DNA from: JAKLKS01 sp964370855
GTDB lineage: Bacteria > Planctomycetota > JAJSAM01 > JAKLKS01
NCBI GenBank assembly: GCA_964370855.1
Contig: CAYJMF010000139.1
Span: forward strand, 1-10,768
Direction: 5' to 3'
Length of the DNA stretch: 10,768 bases
The notes under the pieces were generated by a model. That model saw only the letters and a list, made by a program, of their open reading frames with translations, was not told where the DNA came from and searched no databases. Made by a program: the position numbers and the translations under genes. Positions 1 through 7,775 of the stretch are shown piece after piece; position 1 is the stretch's first letter; each line of letters starts with the position of its first letter.

Positions 1-52
1 ATCCGCTTGCGCCGGGACCCGCAGGGAGCACGGGGGATTGGCTCACATCCTC

Positions 53-3000
53 TCAGTCCCGCAGGAGGCCGTGGAGCTTCCCGTCCCGTGTCCCGACCAC
101 GATGAAACGGCCGGCGACGGCCAGGGGGGTGCTGAGGGCGGACCCCTCGGAGTCGTTCCACTTCCAGATCTCCTCCACCTCGGCCCCCTTGAGCCGGAAG
201 GCGGAGAGGGAGAGGTTCGTGGCCTGGAAATGGACCCCGCCATCGAAAGCGGGGCTCCCGAGGGCCGTCTCCTTCTCGCCGAAGACGCGGAAGGGGAGGC
301 TTCCCGGCTTCACCCCCCTGGAGAGGGTGGCGAGCCGGGCCATCCCGGTGTTGAAGACGACCAGGAGCGATTCCCCGTCGAGGACCACGCCCACGGGCTC
401 GGCCCCCTCCAGGGAGACCCCCCAGCGGTAGCTCCCGCGGTCCCCCGAGGAGCCCGGATTGGGCGGCTCCACCAGTGCGACCTCCCGCCCCGTTCCCCCC
501 AGGGCGAGGAGCACCTTGGTCCCCGCGGGGACGGGGCCGAGGGAGGGGGCGGAGTAGGAGGGCTGGGAGACGGAGGTCGTGAGGAGGGGGAGGACCTCCT
601 TGCCGTCGGCGGAGAGGATCCGGCCGGTCCCGTCGTCGCACAGCACCACGATGCGCCCTCCCACGAGGGCGAGATCCCGGAGCGTGCCCGCCGTCAGGCG
701 GACCTCCCAGGCCGGCTCCCCGTCGGCGGCGCGGAAGGCCTTCACGAGGCCGGAGGTGCCCGCGGCCACCAGCAGGTCCCCGACGAGGACGGGCCGGCCC
801 ACGACGGGCCCGGGGCCGCGCTCCGCGGGGATCTTCCAGCGCTCGCGGAGGCCCGGGAGGTCGAGGGCCACCACCACCCCGTCGAGGGAGGCGGCGTAGA
901 CGGAGGTCCCGGCCACCAGGGCGGCGGCGGGGAACCCGCTGAGGGAGCCGGCGTCGTAGGAGGCGGTTTCGACCCCGTCCTCCACGGTCACGAGGTGGAT
1001 CCAGCCCGCCCGATCGGGGACGACCACGGACTTCCCGTCGGGGGTGGGGACGGGGGCGGCCTCGAGTGCGCCCGTGGCGATGGACCGGGTCCAGAGGGGG
1101 ATCTTGGAGAGGACGACGGGCAGCTCCGCGGGCAGCCGGTCCCGCAGGGACTTGGCGTCGAACTTGTCGGGAAGGGGGGGGATCTCGACGGTCCGGGCCT
1201 GGAAGCCCGGGGCGGTGACCTCGAACCGGAGGCCCGCGGCGGCGGTGTAGAGGATCTCCCGGGGGGAGGGCCCCGCCGCCTGGTCGGCTCCGGCCCCGAG
1301 GACCTGGACATGGGCCCCGGAGGGGACGGTGGTGACCCGGACGCGGAAGCCCAGCCTCTCCCTGAACTCGGTCACCGAGGGGAAGGTCGCCAGGTACTCG
1401 GCCAGGAGGTCCCGGGAGGCGGTCCTCTTCCCCGCCGCCCAGGCCTCATCGGCGCTCCCCTGGACGCCCTCCAGCTCTTCGCGGTAGCGGTGGAGCTGCT
1501 TGAGGGTCTCCGCGGCGTTCTCCACGCGGTCGTCCACGGGGACCTCCAGGCTCTCCCCGGCCCCGACGGCGGTGAGGAGGCCGACGGCCCTCTCCACGGA
1601 GGGGATGCTGGAGACGGGGTGGTGCTCCGCCTCCTTGCGGGCCTTGCGGTAGAGCGCCTGGGCACCGTCGACGATGCGCTTGAGGTGGGTCTCCGTCTTG
1701 AGCCCCGACTCGAGGATCCCCCGGCGCATGGACGCGGTCCGCCTCTCGACCAGGTTCTCCGTGGGCTCGCAGGCGTCGGAGTGCTCCGCGAGGATCGCCC
1801 GGGCCCGGTTCTCGACGGCGGCCCGCGCGTCGTCCATCCCCCTGGAGGCGGCGTTCAGCTCGGCCACGCCCCTGGCGACGTCCTCCACGGGGCCGTCGGC
1901 GTACCGCTCCAGGCCGTCGGAGGCCGCGGCGAAGCGCTTCTCCGCGGCGGTGAAGTCGTCGGACAGGGAATCGAGGGCCTCGGAGATGGTCTTCTCGATC
2001 TCCGTCCTGTGGCGCTCCTTCGAGCCCTTGTACCAGAGGAGGCCCCCGGCCGCCGCCCCGAGGATGGCGACGACGCCGGCGGCGGCGGCGATGCGCCTGC
2101 CGATCCGCTTCCCGCGGTCCCGGACATGGGCGATGGCCTCGATCTTCTTGAGCACCCCGGGCCGGTTGCGGTCGATGGCGGTGATCTTCCGCAGGCACCG
2201 GATGGCCTCGTCGTGCTCCCCCCGGGAGGAGCAGACCCCGGCCATGGACTCGAGCTCCGCCATGGCCTCGTTGTTCATCCCGCTCTCCTGGTACGCCTGC
2301 ACGAGCAGGGAGCGGAGGGGGAGGTCCCCGGGGGTGGACTGGGCGAGGCTGTGGAGGATCTGGAGGGCCGCCGGGAGGCGGCCCAGCTCCTTCTGGCAGC
2401 CCGCGAGGGTGCGTCCGGCCTCGAGGACCTCCTGGCTGTGGGCGGAGAAGACCTCCGGGTTGCGGCAGGCGATCTCCACCATCTGCGTCACGGCCTGGAG
2501 GTCCGTCGGGAGGGACATCACCACGCGGTTGTAGGCCTCGAAGGCGTGGGCGGGCTCCACGAGCTCGACGTAGGACTCCGCCGCGGCCTTGAGGAACAGG
2601 GAGGCGCGCTCCGGCTCCTGGAGGGCCTCCAGGGCGTATCCGAGCTGCATGTTGACGGGAGGGGTGGCGCCGCCCAGCTCCACGATGCGGGAGAGGAACT
2701 TGGCCGCCTCGGGATGGTCGTTCCTGCCCGTCGCGTCCTGCGAAAGGGCCTGGAGATCGGCGATGGAGACCGGCTCGATGGCGCCCTGGTCCAGCAGGAG
2801 GGCGAGCATCTTGCAGGCCTCGAACTTCGCCGCGCAGGAGTCCTCGATGATCTCGTGGACGTTGAGGCGCCCCTGGCGGAGGAGCTCCAGGATCCGCGCG
2901 GAGTAGGGGAGGAGGAAGACCTCGTCGGTGACGTTCGCCTGGTCGAGGGTCACCGTGGGCTTGTAGATCTCGTCCAGGGCCGGCACGAGGCCGCGGATGA

Positions 3001-3487
3001 AGTTCCACTCCTCGGCCCGGCGCTGCGCCTCCGTGATGAGGGAGTTGACGTCGAAGGTCACCTGCATCGGGGCGTTGTCCACGGCGGGCGGGGGGCCCTC
3101 GATGAACTCGAAGGAGGCCTCCTTCCAGATGAAGAGGTTGTGGATCTCCTCCTGGATCTGGGTGCGCACGGCGGCCTCGACGTCCTCCCGCGAGACCGCC
3201 GCCATCTCGCCGAGGATCTCGCCGAGCCGCTTCCCCTCGGACTTCTGGCGGGCGAGGGCCGCGTCCAGGGCCTCCCGGGTGATGCGACCGTGGCGGAGGA
3301 GGATCCGCCCGAGGCTGTCCTGCCCCCGCCGCCCGCGGGAGAGCATGGAGACCCCGTCCCGGGAGAAGTAGATGCTCTTCCGGGTGTCCCCGTCGAAGAG
3401 GACCAGCGTGCCCTCCTTCTGGTCGAGGGAGAGCATCTGGAGGACGTTGGCGAGGTCGACGCTCTGGAGGTTTCCCTTCAGGGACAT
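53..3487 (-). CDS. DUF4388/MshEN-like, helical-repeat, membrane, PEGA and PQQ-propeller protein
   Basis: Large single-pass membrane protein of 1144 residues; function not recognised. Residues 1-57 (MSLKGNLQSVDLANVLQMLS) look like a DUF4388/PatA-type start. Residues 58-110 are two 24-residue MshEN-like motifs separated by 5 residues, the layout of c-di-GMP-binding MshEN domains. Residues about 150-450 are helical with TPR-like character. Residues 467-486 form one hydrophobic helix preceded by basic residues, implying a cytoplasmic N-terminus. Residues about 490-705 are charged, probably coiled coil. Residues about 714-770 resemble a PEGA domain (TTVPSGAHVQV). From about 798 to the end are PQQ/beta-propeller repeats (WIHLVTVEDG, VVALDLPGL, VKAFRAADGEPAWEV). 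The ATG was chosen because conserved DUF4388 residues begin there; the upstream in-frame extension is low-complexity Pro/Arg. A GGAGG lies 15 bases before it, slightly far. The 160 bases separating it from the octanoyltransferase hold no gene I can see. A scaffold or sensor linking cytoplasmic signalling to the periplasm is inferred. Confidence 0.88.
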   Translation of the reverse strand: MSLKGNLQSVDLANVLQMLSLDQKEGTLVLFDGDTRKSIYFSRDGVSMLSRGRRGQDSLGRILLRHGRITREALDAALARQKSEGKRLGEILGEMAAVSREDVEAAVRTQIQEEIHNLFIWKEASFEFIEGPPPAVDNAPMQVTFDVNSLITEAQRRAEEWNFIRGLVPALDEIYKPTVTLDQANVTDEVFLLPYSARILELLRQGRLNVHEIIEDSCAAKFEACKMLALLLDQGAIEPVSIADLQALSQDATGRNDHPEAAKFLSRIVELGGATPPVNMQLGYALEALQEPERASLFLKAAAESYVELVEPAHAFEAYNRVVMSLPTDLQAVTQMVEIACRNPEVFSAHSQEVLEAGRTLAGCQKELGRLPAALQILHSLAQSTPGDLPLRSLLVQAYQESGMNNEAMAELESMAGVCSSRGEHDEAIRCLRKITAIDRNRPGVLKKIEAIAHVRDRGKRIGRRIAAAAGVVAILGAAAGGLLWYKGSKERHRTEIEKTISEALDSLSDDFTAAEKRFAAASDGLERYADGPVEDVARGVAELNAASRGMDDARAAVENRARAILAEHSDACEPTENLVERRTASMRRGILESGLKTETHLKRIVDGAQALYRKARKEAEHHPVSSIPSVERAVGLLTAVGAGESLEVPVDDRVENAAETLKQLHRYREELEGVQGSADEAWAAGKRTASRDLLAEYLATFPSVTEFRERLGFRVRVTTVPSGAHVQVLGAGADQAAGPSPREILYTAAAGLRFEVTAPGFQARTVEIPPLPDKFDAKSLRDRLPAELPVVLSKIPLWTRSIATGALEAAPVPTPDGKSVVVPDRAGWIHLVTVEDGVETASYDAGSLSGFPAAALVAGTSVYAASLDGVVVALDLPGLRERWKIPAERGPGPVVGRPVLVGDLLVAAGTSGLVKAFRAADGEPAWEVRLTAGTLRDLALVGGRIVVLCDDGTGRILSADGKEVLPLLTTSVSQPSYSAPSLGPVPAGTKVLLALGGTGREVALVEPPNPGSSGDRGSYRWGVSLEGAEPVGVVLDGESLLVVFNTGMARLATLSRGVKPGSLPFRVFGEKETALGSPAFDGGVHFQATNLSLSAFRLKGAEVEEIWKWNDSEGSALSTPLAVAGRFIVVGTRDGKLHGLLRD

Positions 3488-3647
3488 GGGCGGTCTCGGA
3501 ATCCTCCGTCGTCGGAACCGGTGTCCCGGGAGCGGCGGCGCCCCGGGCGAGGGGAATCTGGAAGCCACGGGAAGAGGCCGGGAAGGTCGGTCCTGCCCGC
3601 TCCCCCCGAAGCCGGGAGACGACTGTATCCCGGGGTGCGCCGCCACT

Positions 3648-5015
3648 TCAAGACTTGAGGGGCCCCGGAGTGGACGGGGAAAGGGCCGCCGCGACGGTCA
3701 GGGCGGCGAGGGCCCCCTCCCCGGGGGCGCGGGCGGGCATGCCTCCCGACAGCAGGGCACGGAGGCCGGCGTCGGCGGCGGCCCGCGGCGCCCGCGCGAG
3801 GAGGTCCGCCAGCAGCGTCCGCGCGTCGGCGAGGGGGTCCCCCGCGCGGCGGGGGCCGAGGTCGCCGAAATGGAGGCGGCGGGGCTCGAGGAGGAGGGCC
3901 TCGAAGGGGGAGCCATACAACAGGAGGACGGCGACCGACTCCTCCTCCACGGCGAGGCGGCGCACCCCCGCCCCCTCGGGGCCGTGGGCACCGGGGGCGT
4001 CGGGGAAGGCGGAGCGGCGGAAGGTCGAGTCCCAGGGATCGCGCTCCAGGGTGAGGGGGCGGGCCGAGGCCCGGGGGAGGAGGGCGGCCCCGGCGGACAG
4101 CAGGCGTCCGTGGGGCAGGAAGGGATGGCTCCCCCCGAGGGAGGCGCCCACCCGGAGCCCTCCCTCCTCCACGGCGGCGCGGAGGACCCGGAGGGGGGCG
4201 AGGGCGGAGGGGAGCCCGGCGAGGCCCGCGGGGGGCGGCTCCGGGGCGCGGCCCCGGCCCTTCCAGGGGCGGAGCACCCAGGCCGGGTTCCCGCAGGTGG
4301 CCGCCTCGAGGGCCGCCGCCCGGGCCTCCTCCTCCGGCGTGGGGGCCGAGTCGACGGGCTCCGCACCGAGGACCGCGCCGAAGGCCCGGCCGAGGGCCTC
4401 CTCCAGGGCCTCCGGGGGGATCGGCGACCCGCCCCGCTCCTCGGCGACGCTGGTGGCCCCGGGGGCGGTCCCGTTGGGGGAGAGGGGGATGGAGCCGTGC
4501 TGGAGGAAGGCCGCGGCGGTGCGCCGTTGCGCCGACCCCACGAGCTTGCGGCCCGAGGCGACGAGGTCGATGGCGGCGGTGCGTGCGAAGCAGAAGAAGG
4601 GGTCCCTCCCGCCGGAAGCTTCGGCGTCCCCGCGGGGGGCGGCGGCCACGCCCACCTCCGCCAGGGCCGCCTGGACGGCGCCGTGGAGCCAGTGGTAGGA
4701 GGCCGCCGTCTCCCGGGGGATGCGGATGTCCCCGGCGGGGAGGACGACGGAGTAGGTGACCTCGTCGGCGTGGAGGATGGCGCCCCCCCCCGTGACGCGG
4801 CGGGTGACGTCGAAGCCGGCCTCCCGCCAGGGGGCGAGGTCCTCCGCGGCCACGGCCTGGAACCAGCCGAGGGAGAGGGTCCACGGGGACCACCGGTAGA
4901 GGCGGACCGCGGGCTCCGGGGGCGCTCCCTCCCCGGCCAGGGCCTGGTCGAGGGCCATGTTGCGGGGGCCCGGCCGGGGGCCGGAGCGGATCAGGCGGAA
5001 GGACTTCGCGGTCAC
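3648..5015 (-). CDS. LipM-like octanoyltransferase / lipoate-protein ligase family protein with C-terminal extension
   Basis: Member of the BPL/LplA/LipB fold family, which attaches octanoyl or lipoyl groups to lipoyl-domain lysines (GcvH, E2 subunits) in the cytoplasm. With the GTG at 5015 the product is 455 residues. Family motifs are clear: FRLIRSG..NMALDQAL near the start, RLYRWSPWTLSLGWFQ, RRVTGGGAILH (about 72-82), GRKLVGSAQRR (about 155-165) and LQHGSIPL. Cys142 sits 14 residues before the GRK lysine, the same spacing I recall for the nucleophile of Bacillus LipM, so octanoyltransfer from ACP is favoured over ATP-dependent lipoate ligation. The catalytic domain ends near residue 260; about 190 further residues match nothing I recognise, whereas LipM is normally about 280 residues. 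The GTG start has AGGGG (5024-5028) 8 bases upstream and places FRLIRSG where homologues begin. An upstream in-frame ATG at 5045 is possible, but would overlap the divergent gene. Confidence 0.9.
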   Translation of the reverse strand: MTAKSFRLIRSGPRPGPRNMALDQALAGEGAPPEPAVRLYRWSPWTLSLGWFQAVAAEDLAPWREAGFDVTRRVTGGGAILHADEVTYSVVLPAGDIRIPRETAASYHWLHGAVQAALAEVGVAAAPRGDAEASGGRDPFFCFARTAAIDLVASGRKLVGSAQRRTAAAFLQHGSIPLSPNGTAPGATSVAEERGGSPIPPEALEEALGRAFGAVLGAEPVDSAPTPEEEARAAALEAATCGNPAWVLRPWKGRGRAPEPPPAGLAGLPSALAPLRVLRAAVEEGGLRVGASLGGSHPFLPHGRLLSAGAALLPRASARPLTLERDPWDSTFRRSAFPDAPGAHGPEGAGVRRLAVEEESVAVLLLYGSPFEALLLEPRRLHFGDLGPRRAGDPLADARTLLADLLARAPRAAADAGLRALLSGGMPARAPGEGALAALTVAAALSPSTPGPLKS

Positions 5016-5043
5016 GGGGCGGACCCCTATTGTGGCCCCTTCC
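5016..5043. promoter_or_regulatory. 28-base divergent spacer with a shared weak AT core
   Basis: Spacer between the octanoyltransferase GTG (5015, minus) and the decarboxylase-family ATG (5044, plus). The only AT-containing stretch is CTATTGTGG (5027-5035). On plus, TATTGT (5028-5033) matches 4 of 6 bases of a -10 box and would place transcription start at or close to the ATG, giving a leaderless or nearly leaderless mRNA; no Shine-Dalgarno precedes that ATG. On minus, CCCCT (5024-5028) reads as AGGGG, a plausible Shine-Dalgarno for the GTG start. Promoters for both genes must overlap each other or the neighbouring coding region. No -35 box is convincing. Confidence 0.3.
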
Positions 5044-5658
5044 ATGGGAACTCGGAAGAGAGCCGACCGCGCGGGCCGCGTCCGGCTCCTCGCCCGCATC
5101 GCGGGCCTCGCCGCCCTCGGGCGGGAGAGGCCCCTCGGGGAGGCCTTCCTCGCGGCGCGGAAGGGGGGCGTCCCCCTGAGGGCGGTGAGGGAGACGCTGC
5201 TCCAGGTCTTCCTCTTCGCGGGGTTCCCCCGGACCGTGAACGCCCTGGATGTCCTGGAGAGGAGCCTCGGCCCCCTTCCCCCCGTGGTCCCGGAGAGGCT
5301 TCCCCCTGGCGCCGCCCGGCGGCGGGGGCGCCTCCTCTTCGATCGGGTCTACGGCGAGCATGCCGGCCCGGTCCTCGCGCGCATCGGGAGCCGGCACCGG
5401 GAGTTCCGGGACTGGATCCTCGAGGACGCCTACGGCAAGGTGCTCGGGCGGCCGGGCCTGCCGGCGGCGGAGCGGGAATGCATCGCCGTGGCGCTCCTGG
5501 CCGTGCTCGACCTCCCGCGACAACAGGCGGCCCACCTCCGCGGGGCGCTGCGCTGCGGCGCGACGGCGGCGGAGGTGGAGGCGGCCCTCGGAGGGGTGGA
5601 GGGTATCGCCTCCCGGAAGGCGGTGGCCTTCGCGAGGAGGCGACTCAGACCATCGTGA
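5044..5658 (+). CDS. Carboxymuconolactone decarboxylase (CMD) family protein
   Basis: 204-residue protein of the CMD/AhpD-like all-helical family. Residues about 45-70 (RETLLQVFLFAGFPRTVNAL) match the first CMD half, and residues about 101-182 (YGEHAGPVL..DAYGKVLGRPGL..ERECIAVALLAVLDLPRQQ..HLRGALRCGAT) match the second, including the conserved Glu (143), Cys (145) and His (164) region. The CxxC of AhpD peroxidases is absent, so an AhpD-type peroxidase is unlikely. The substrate is unknown; gamma-carboxymuconolactone is only the family name and no aromatic-catabolism genes are nearby. The ATG at 5044 was chosen because an earlier in-frame start would run into the divergent octanoyltransferase. 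It has no Shine-Dalgarno. The 3' end overlaps the convergent carrier-protein gene by 14 bases. Confidence 0.85.
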   Translation: MGTRKRADRAGRVRLLARIAGLAALGRERPLGEAFLAARKGGVPLRAVRETLLQVFLFAGFPRTVNALDVLERSLGPLPPVVPERLPPGAARRRGRLLFDRVYGEHAGPVLARIGSRHREFRDWILEDAYGKVLGRPGLPAAERECIAVALLAVLDLPRQQAAHLRGALRCGATAAEVEAALGGVEGIASRKAVAFARRRLRPS

Positions 5659-6139
5659 CCAGGGGGTCCCCCCGCGCCACGGTGGTGCCCGGCGCGGCGT
5701 GGATCCTCGCCACGGTCCCGGCGCGGTCGGCGCGGACCTCGTTCTGCATCTTCATGGCCTCGAGGACGAGCAGGGGCTGCTTCGCGGCCACGGCCTCGCC
5801 TTCGGCCACGAGCACCTCGCGCACGATGCCGGGCATGGCGGACCGCAGGACGCGCGGCCCCCCGGCGTCGGCCGGCCGCACGGCGTGGGCCGCCGCCTCC
5901 CGCTCGTCCTCGACCTCGACGCGGAAGACGCGGGCCCCGACGGTGACCGTCCCCCCGGACCCGTTCCCGGAGACGACGACGCAGTGGACCCGCTCGCCGA
6001 GGCGGAGCGTCCACGCCCCCTCGCCCCGGATCCGACGGAGGTCGGCCGCCAGGGGGCGCCCGTCCACGGAGACGGAGCCGCCCTTCCCGTCCACCTCGAC
6101 GGCCACGGGGCGTCCGTTCACCCGCACGGTGTACCTCAT
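5645..6139 (-). CDS. Biotin carboxyl carrier protein subunit of an acyl-CoA carboxylase
   Basis: 164-residue cytoplasmic carrier that holds the biotin shuttled between biotin carboxylase and carboxyltransferase. The C-terminal biotinyl domain (about 95-164) has the AMPG motif and EAMKM (128-132), with Lys130 as the expected biotinylation site, followed by the hydrophobic VRADRAGTVARIHAAPG half of the hammerhead fold. The first 75 residues are beta-rich (VRVNGRPVAVEVDG), as in carrier subunits of propionyl-CoA-type carboxylases rather than the Ala/Pro-rich linker of AccB. Its ATG overlaps the stop of the biotin carboxylase gene as ATGA, so the two are translationally coupled and presumably form one enzyme. 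In many propionyl- or methylcrotonyl-CoA carboxylases these are one polypeptide; here they are split. The substrate is undetermined. Confidence 0.92.
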   Translation of the reverse strand: MRYTVRVNGRPVAVEVDGKGGSVSVDGRPLAADLRRIRGEGAWTLRLGERVHCVVVSGNGSGGTVTVGARVFRVEVEDEREAAAHAVRPADAGGPRVLRSAMPGIVREVLVAEGEAVAAKQPLLVLEAMKMQNEVRADRAGTVARIHAAPGTTVARGDPLVTMV

Positions 6140-7641
6140 CGCCCGAACCCCCCGTTGGGGGTCTCGCGCCGGGCCGCCAGGACCCAGGGGGAGGCGCCCG
6201 CCGCGGGGGCGGCTGACCGGGCGGGGCGGGAGCGGCGGTGGAGGACGGCCGCCACGGCGGCGACGAGATCGAGGTCGCCGACGGGCGGGGGATCGAGGAG
6301 CGCCTTCCCCGGGCCGGCGAGGAAGCCGGTGTCGTAGACGCCGGCGACGAAATCGGGGTGGTCGAGGAGGCGGCGGAGGAAGGGGACCGTGGTGCAGAGC
6401 CCGGCCAGCACCATCTCGTCGAGGGCGGTGCGCAGGCGCGCGAGGGCGGCGGGGCGGTCGGGGCCCCAGCAGACGAGCTTCCCGAGCATGGGGTCGTAGT
6501 GCACGCCGACTTCGAGCCCCTCGAAGACGGCGCCGTCGAAGCGCACGCCGGGCCCGGAGGGGATCTCGAGGTGGGAGACGAGGCCCGTGGAGGGGAGGAA
6601 GCCCTCCTCGGGATCCTCGGCGCAGATGCGCGCCTCGACGGCGTGGCCCCGTGGGCGGAGGTCCGCGGCGGTGAAGGAGAGGGGCTCGCCCCCGGCCACG
6701 CGGAGCTGCTCCGCCACGAGGTCCACCCCGTAGACCTCCTCCGTCACGGGATGCTCCACCTGGATGCGGGTGTTCATCTCGAGGAACCAGGCGTTCTCCG
6801 CCCCGTCCACGAGGAACTCCACGGTGCCCGCGTTGCGGTAGCCGATGGCGGAGGCGGCGCGCACGGCGGCCTCGGCGAGGGCGCGGCGGGTCCCCGCGGA
6901 GAGCCGGTTGGCGGGGCACTCCTCGAGGACCTTCTGGTGGCGGCGCTGGACGGAGCACTCCCGCTCGCCCACGGCCACGGTGCGTCCGTGGTGGTCGGCG
7001 ATGACCTGGACCTCGACGTGGCGGGGGTTGACGACGGCCTTCTCGATGTAGAGCTCCCCGCGGCCGAAGGCGGCCGTGGATTCCGCCGCGGCACGGTCGA
7101 AGGCGGAGGCCATCTCCTCCCGGGAGCGGACGAGGCGGATCCCCTTGCCCCCGCCCCCGGCGGAGGCCTTGAGCATGACGGGGTATCCGACGCCGGCGGC
7201 CACGCGGATCGCGTCGGCGGCGTCGGCGAGGGGGTCGAGGTTCCCGGGCACCACGGGGACGCCGGCCTCCGTCATGGCGCGGCGCGCGGGGACCTTCTGC
7301 CCCATGACCCGCATGCACCGCCCCGGGGGGCCCACGAAGACGAGGCCCGCGGCCTCCACGGCGTCGGCGAAGTCCGGGTCCTGGGAGAGGAAGCCGTAGC
7401 CGGGGTGGACGGCGTCGGCCCCGCACTCCCGGGCGGCGGCGATGATGCGGGCGCCGTCGAGGTAGGAGAGGCGGGCCTCGGCGGGGCCGATGCGGAGGGC
7501 CTCGTCGGCGAGGCGGACGTGGAGGGCGCCGGCGTCGGCGTCGGAGTGGACGGCCGCGGTCCGGAGCCCGAGGGTCCGGGCCGCCCGGAGGATGCGCACG
7601 GCGATCTCGCCGCGGTTCGCCACCAGCACCTTCTTCAGCAT
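6136..7641 (-). CDS. Biotin carboxylase subunit of an acyl-CoA carboxylase (AccC/PccA-like)
   Basis: 501-residue ATP-dependent biotin carboxylase, which carboxylates carrier-bound biotin from bicarbonate. Seen: the N-terminal fold (KKVLVANRGEIAVRILRA), HPGYGFLS (79-86), the ATP-grasp loop GGGGKG (162-167) with Lys158, ECSVQRRHQK (228-237), the catalytic block EMNTRIQVEHPVTE (288-301), EARICAEDP..FLPSTG and YDPMLGKLVCW. The usual MGDK reads MGQK (113-116), a small departure from the family. The conserved core ends near residue 450; the last 50 residues are Ala/Pro/Arg-rich. The carrier subunit follows with an ATGA overlap. No carboxyltransferase gene lies in the window, so the acyl-CoA substrate (propionyl-, acetyl-, methylcrotonyl- or geranyl-CoA) cannot be named. 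The ATG has no evident Shine-Dalgarno; no convincing promoter was found in the divergent interval upstream. Confidence 0.95.
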   Translation of the reverse strand: MLKKVLVANRGEIAVRILRAARTLGLRTAAVHSDADAGALHVRLADEALRIGPAEARLSYLDGARIIAAARECGADAVHPGYGFLSQDPDFADAVEAAGLVFVGPPGRCMRVMGQKVPARRAMTEAGVPVVPGNLDPLADAADAIRVAAGVGYPVMLKASAGGGGKGIRLVRSREEMASAFDRAAAESTAAFGRGELYIEKAVVNPRHVEVQVIADHHGRTVAVGERECSVQRRHQKVLEECPANRLSAGTRRALAEAAVRAASAIGYRNAGTVEFLVDGAENAWFLEMNTRIQVEHPVTEEVYGVDLVAEQLRVAGGEPLSFTAADLRPRGHAVEARICAEDPEEGFLPSTGLVSHLEIPSGPGVRFDGAVFEGLEVGVHYDPMLGKLVCWGPDRPAALARLRTALDEMVLAGLCTTVPFLRRLLDHPDFVAGVYDTGFLAGPGKALLDPPPVGDLDLVAAVAAVLHRRSRPARSAAPAAGASPWVLAARRETPNGGFGR

Positions 7642-7723
7642 CGCCGCGAGTCTACCGGGGAGGCCGGTCCCTCGCCATATCGTGCGGGTTCTCGCCCGGA
7701 CGTTTCGCGCCTACCGGCGCGCG

Positions 7724-7775
7724 GCTCCCGACGGGGTCGCATCGGGAAAGGACCCGATGCTCCCCCGTCGGGAGC
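7724..7775. repeat. 52-base near-perfect inverted repeat (long hairpin)
   Basis: Outer arms GCTCCCGACGGGG (7724-7736) and CCCCGTCGGGAGC (7763-7775) are exact reverse complements (13 bp). A 2x2 TC/TC internal loop separates them from inner arms GCATCGGG (7739-7746) and CCCGATGC (7753-7760), another 8 bp, closed by the loop AAAGGA. Twenty-one base pairs are far beyond chance even at this GC content. There is no T-tract on either side, so a classical intrinsic terminator is not supported. It could be the first domain of a cbiM leader RNA, an RNase III-type processing stem, a REP-like palindrome or a cruciform operator. Confidence 0.85.

Noticed and set aside
3600..3618. Hairpin CTCCC/GGGAG downstream of the octanoyltransferase gene as a terminator
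   Set aside because: Only 5 bp with a 9-base loop and no T-tract; expected by chance at this GC content.
38..3658. 1206-codon open frame on the plus strand across the whole DUF4388 gene
   Set aside because: Its product is a Gly/Asp/Glu/Pro-rich, low-complexity antisense shadow of a gene with clear domains; at this GC content stop codons are scarce in such frames.
5045..5099. Earlier in-frame ATG starts for the octanoyltransferase at 5099 or 5045
   Set aside because: They would overlap the divergent gene's coding sequence, add residues absent from the family, and lack the AGGGG spacing seen before the GTG at 5015.
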